Assembly (NCBI RefSeq): GCF_003865075.1
Contig: NZ_BHWB01000001.1
Location: 372,001 to 436,000 of the forward strand
From: Bacteroides faecalis
GTDB taxonomy: Bacteria > Bacteroidota > Bacteroidia > Bacteroidales > Bacteroidaceae
Length of the DNA stretch: 64,000 nt
Direction: 5' to 3'
Part shown: positions 63,601 to 64,000 of the stretch, piece by piece
Numbering within the stretch: the stretch's first letter is position 1
How the letters are laid out: each line of letters begins with the position of its first letter
The notes under the pieces: model-generated
What the model was told of the DNA's origin: nothing
The model's database searches: none
The model's input: the letters and a program-made list of their open reading frames with translations, nothing else
Position numbers and translations under genes: made by a program

Positions 63601-64000
63601 GACCGTCGGACTGGTTCATTTATAGAGATGTTCCAAAGTACGGTCAAAGATCAGTATGCAGATTTCCCCAAACCGCAAAGTATGGGTAACCGGGAAGGAA
63701 TACGTTGGTGTGCACTGACGGATAATTCCGGTGATGGTATAGAGTTTGTGGCAGACGGACAAATGTCAGCTTCTGCATTACCGTGGTCTGATATGGAGAT
63801 GACACTTGCCCCTCATCCTTATCAATTGCCGAAATCCAAGGCTACACACCTTCATATAGATTTAGGGGTGACAGGGCTTGGTGGAAATAGCTGTGGGCAA
63901 GGTGGACCGTTAGAACAAGACCGTATCAAGGCTGAAAATCATTCGATGAGTTTTATCATCCGTCCGGTACGTGGGGCAACCTATACGGAAACGGCGAATG
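60607..64000 (+). CDS. GH2 beta-galactosidase (LacZ type), 3' end cut by the window
   Basis: The frame is open from ATG 60607 to the window end, more than 1130 codons. A signal peptide ends NAQ. The sugar-binding jelly roll (PLEFYQPSFDVLNWD), immunoglobulin-like domain and TIM barrel follow. The acid/base Glu533 is in SLGNEAGPGK and the nucleophile Glu596 is in FHVSEYAHSMGN. A Bgal-small (domain 5) region occupies the C-terminal part (LRAPVDNDNWAYR, YYGRGPWNNFNDRR). It probably removes terminal beta-galactose from the PUL glycan in the periplasm. Only a short C-terminal piece seems to be missing. It is close to the AraC/GH106-like cluster but on the opposite strand. Confidence 0.95.
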   Translation, partial: MKNIHLIGFLLMTLTANAQEKVLEGFTYAEIVAPTGKEWETPEQVALNKEQPHAWFFTFSDSENARRVLPEYSSYCKSLNGTWKFNWVGNPDERPLEFYQPSFDVLNWDTVSVPMQWNVAGIQKDGSLKYGTPIYANQPVIFQHKVEVGDWKGGVMRTPPQDWVTYKHRNEVGSYRRTFTIPEDWKEREVYINFDGVSSFFYLWINGHYIGFSKNSRNTASFNITPYLNKNGENVVAVEVYRNSDGSFLEAQDMFRLPGIFRSVSLTSTAKVQVRDLRIFPDQDTDYKNGNVRIEADIRNLGKKSAKGYTISYSLYANKLYSDENIVVNGVNGTVDVEELGKGEMASAVTTIQVDNPRKWSSEAPYRYVLVGQLKDKKGRVVETFSTAFGFCKVEIKDTPADKDEFGLAGRYYYVNGKTVKLKGVNRQEINPATGNAITHQQMEEEIMLMKRGNINHVRNSHYSCDPYWYYYCDKYGIYLEDEANIESHEYYYGDASLSHVPEFEAAHVARVMELAHSHVNHPSVVIWSLGNEAGPGKNFVTAYEKLHAFDPSRPVQYERNNSIVDMGSNQYPSIGWMRGAVTGKYNIKYPFHVSEYAHSMGNAVGNLIDYWEAIESTNFFCGAAIWDWVDQALYNYDPQTGDRYLAYGGDFGDKPNSGMFCMNGILFPEHLPKPAFYEVKKVYQNVGVRAVDMKKGQIEIFNKNYFTSLKDYEMLWILYKDGKPIKEGTAPKKSFSAVEARSKTTFTIPYSYYELAKESEYFVKVQFRLAKDMPWAKAGFVQMEEQLAVKAPESKPSLSSVTASLDKPVVTENGTFTTVTGKNFLVKFDNEQGTIYSLEYDGRKVLCEGEGPKINALRAPVDNDNWAYRQWFEKGLHNLKHKATSYQWINGKNKTDQVVQLMYTVESQAPNAAVLEGGTSGRYSVKELTERPFGPDDFKFVTSQIWTIYPDGSIELRTEITSNDPSLVLARLGYAMQVPTRLQQYSYYGRGPWNNFNDRRTGSFIEMFQSTVKDQYADFPKPQSMGNREGIRWCALTDNSGDGIEFVADGQMSASALPWSDMEMTLAPHPYQLPKSKATHLHIDLGVTGLGGNSCGQGGPLEQDRIKAENHSMSFIIRPVRGATYTETAN

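Overview
The window looks like a chromosomal segment of a gut Bacteroides. Supporting signs are a SusC/SusD pair with its surface lipoproteins, many secreted or lipoprotein glycoside hydrolases, Bacteroidota-only DUF families, and -7 elements of the Bacteroides type TAnnTTTG upstream of many genes. No rRNA, tRNA or CRISPR array was recognised.

Layout. 1-2071 (minus): start of a DUF5118/DUF5117 zinc metalloprotease and a sialidase-like protein whose signal peptide is one frame away from its body. 2132-8466: an EamA transporter gene, then an A+T-rich island, then a decayed second copy of the 5' part of the same EamA gene. The island holds a GT2 + GT4-like glycosyltransferase (frameshifted), a LanC-like protein, a 350-aa protein with a double-glycine leader and a DUF5675-like C-terminus, a small secreted partner, and the relic of a C39 peptidase (export ABC transporter) start. 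8642-12296: GH42 beta-galactosidase and a beta-helix protein. 12817-18245: housekeeping (leuS, a YitT-family protein, rdgB, an OmpA-family lipoprotein). 18654-27405: secreted enzymes (GH31, transglutaminase-like, esterase, GH32), an ABM-domain lipoprotein and a deleted hydrolase. 27689-43391: cysK, a NimA-like flavoprotein, rnr, a CDF transporter, an epimerase/PAP2 pair, dusB, a U32 peptidase, a thioesterase, dprA, a thioredoxin-like protein, an EEP nuclease/phosphatase and an AP-superfamily enzyme. 43812-64000: a polysaccharide utilisation locus. It has susC-susD-DUF4959-DUF4998-acetylesterase-DUF3863 in one minus operon, an AraC regulator, a second minus operon (frameshifted GH106-like enzyme plus a fucose/arabinose-isomerase-like protein), an IS relic and a GH2 beta-galactosidase that runs off the window.

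How genes work together. The island resembles a cassette that makes, modifies and exports a GG-leader protein, with a possible immunity partner; its exporter is broken. In the PUL, a shared motif (TGATATAT-N7-CA-N4-TGATA) lies exactly 31 bp from the -7 box of both minus operons and again upstream of the AraC gene. This suggests one regulon.

Non-coding structure. Three intergenic tandem arrays have 22-23 bp periods but different unit sequences. There is a dispersed 62-64 bp repeat with inverted ends. A minus-strand small RNA candidate at 40992-41057 has a well-matched promoter and an intrinsic terminator. Three genes carry apparent one-base frameshifts, so either gene decay or assembly error must be considered.
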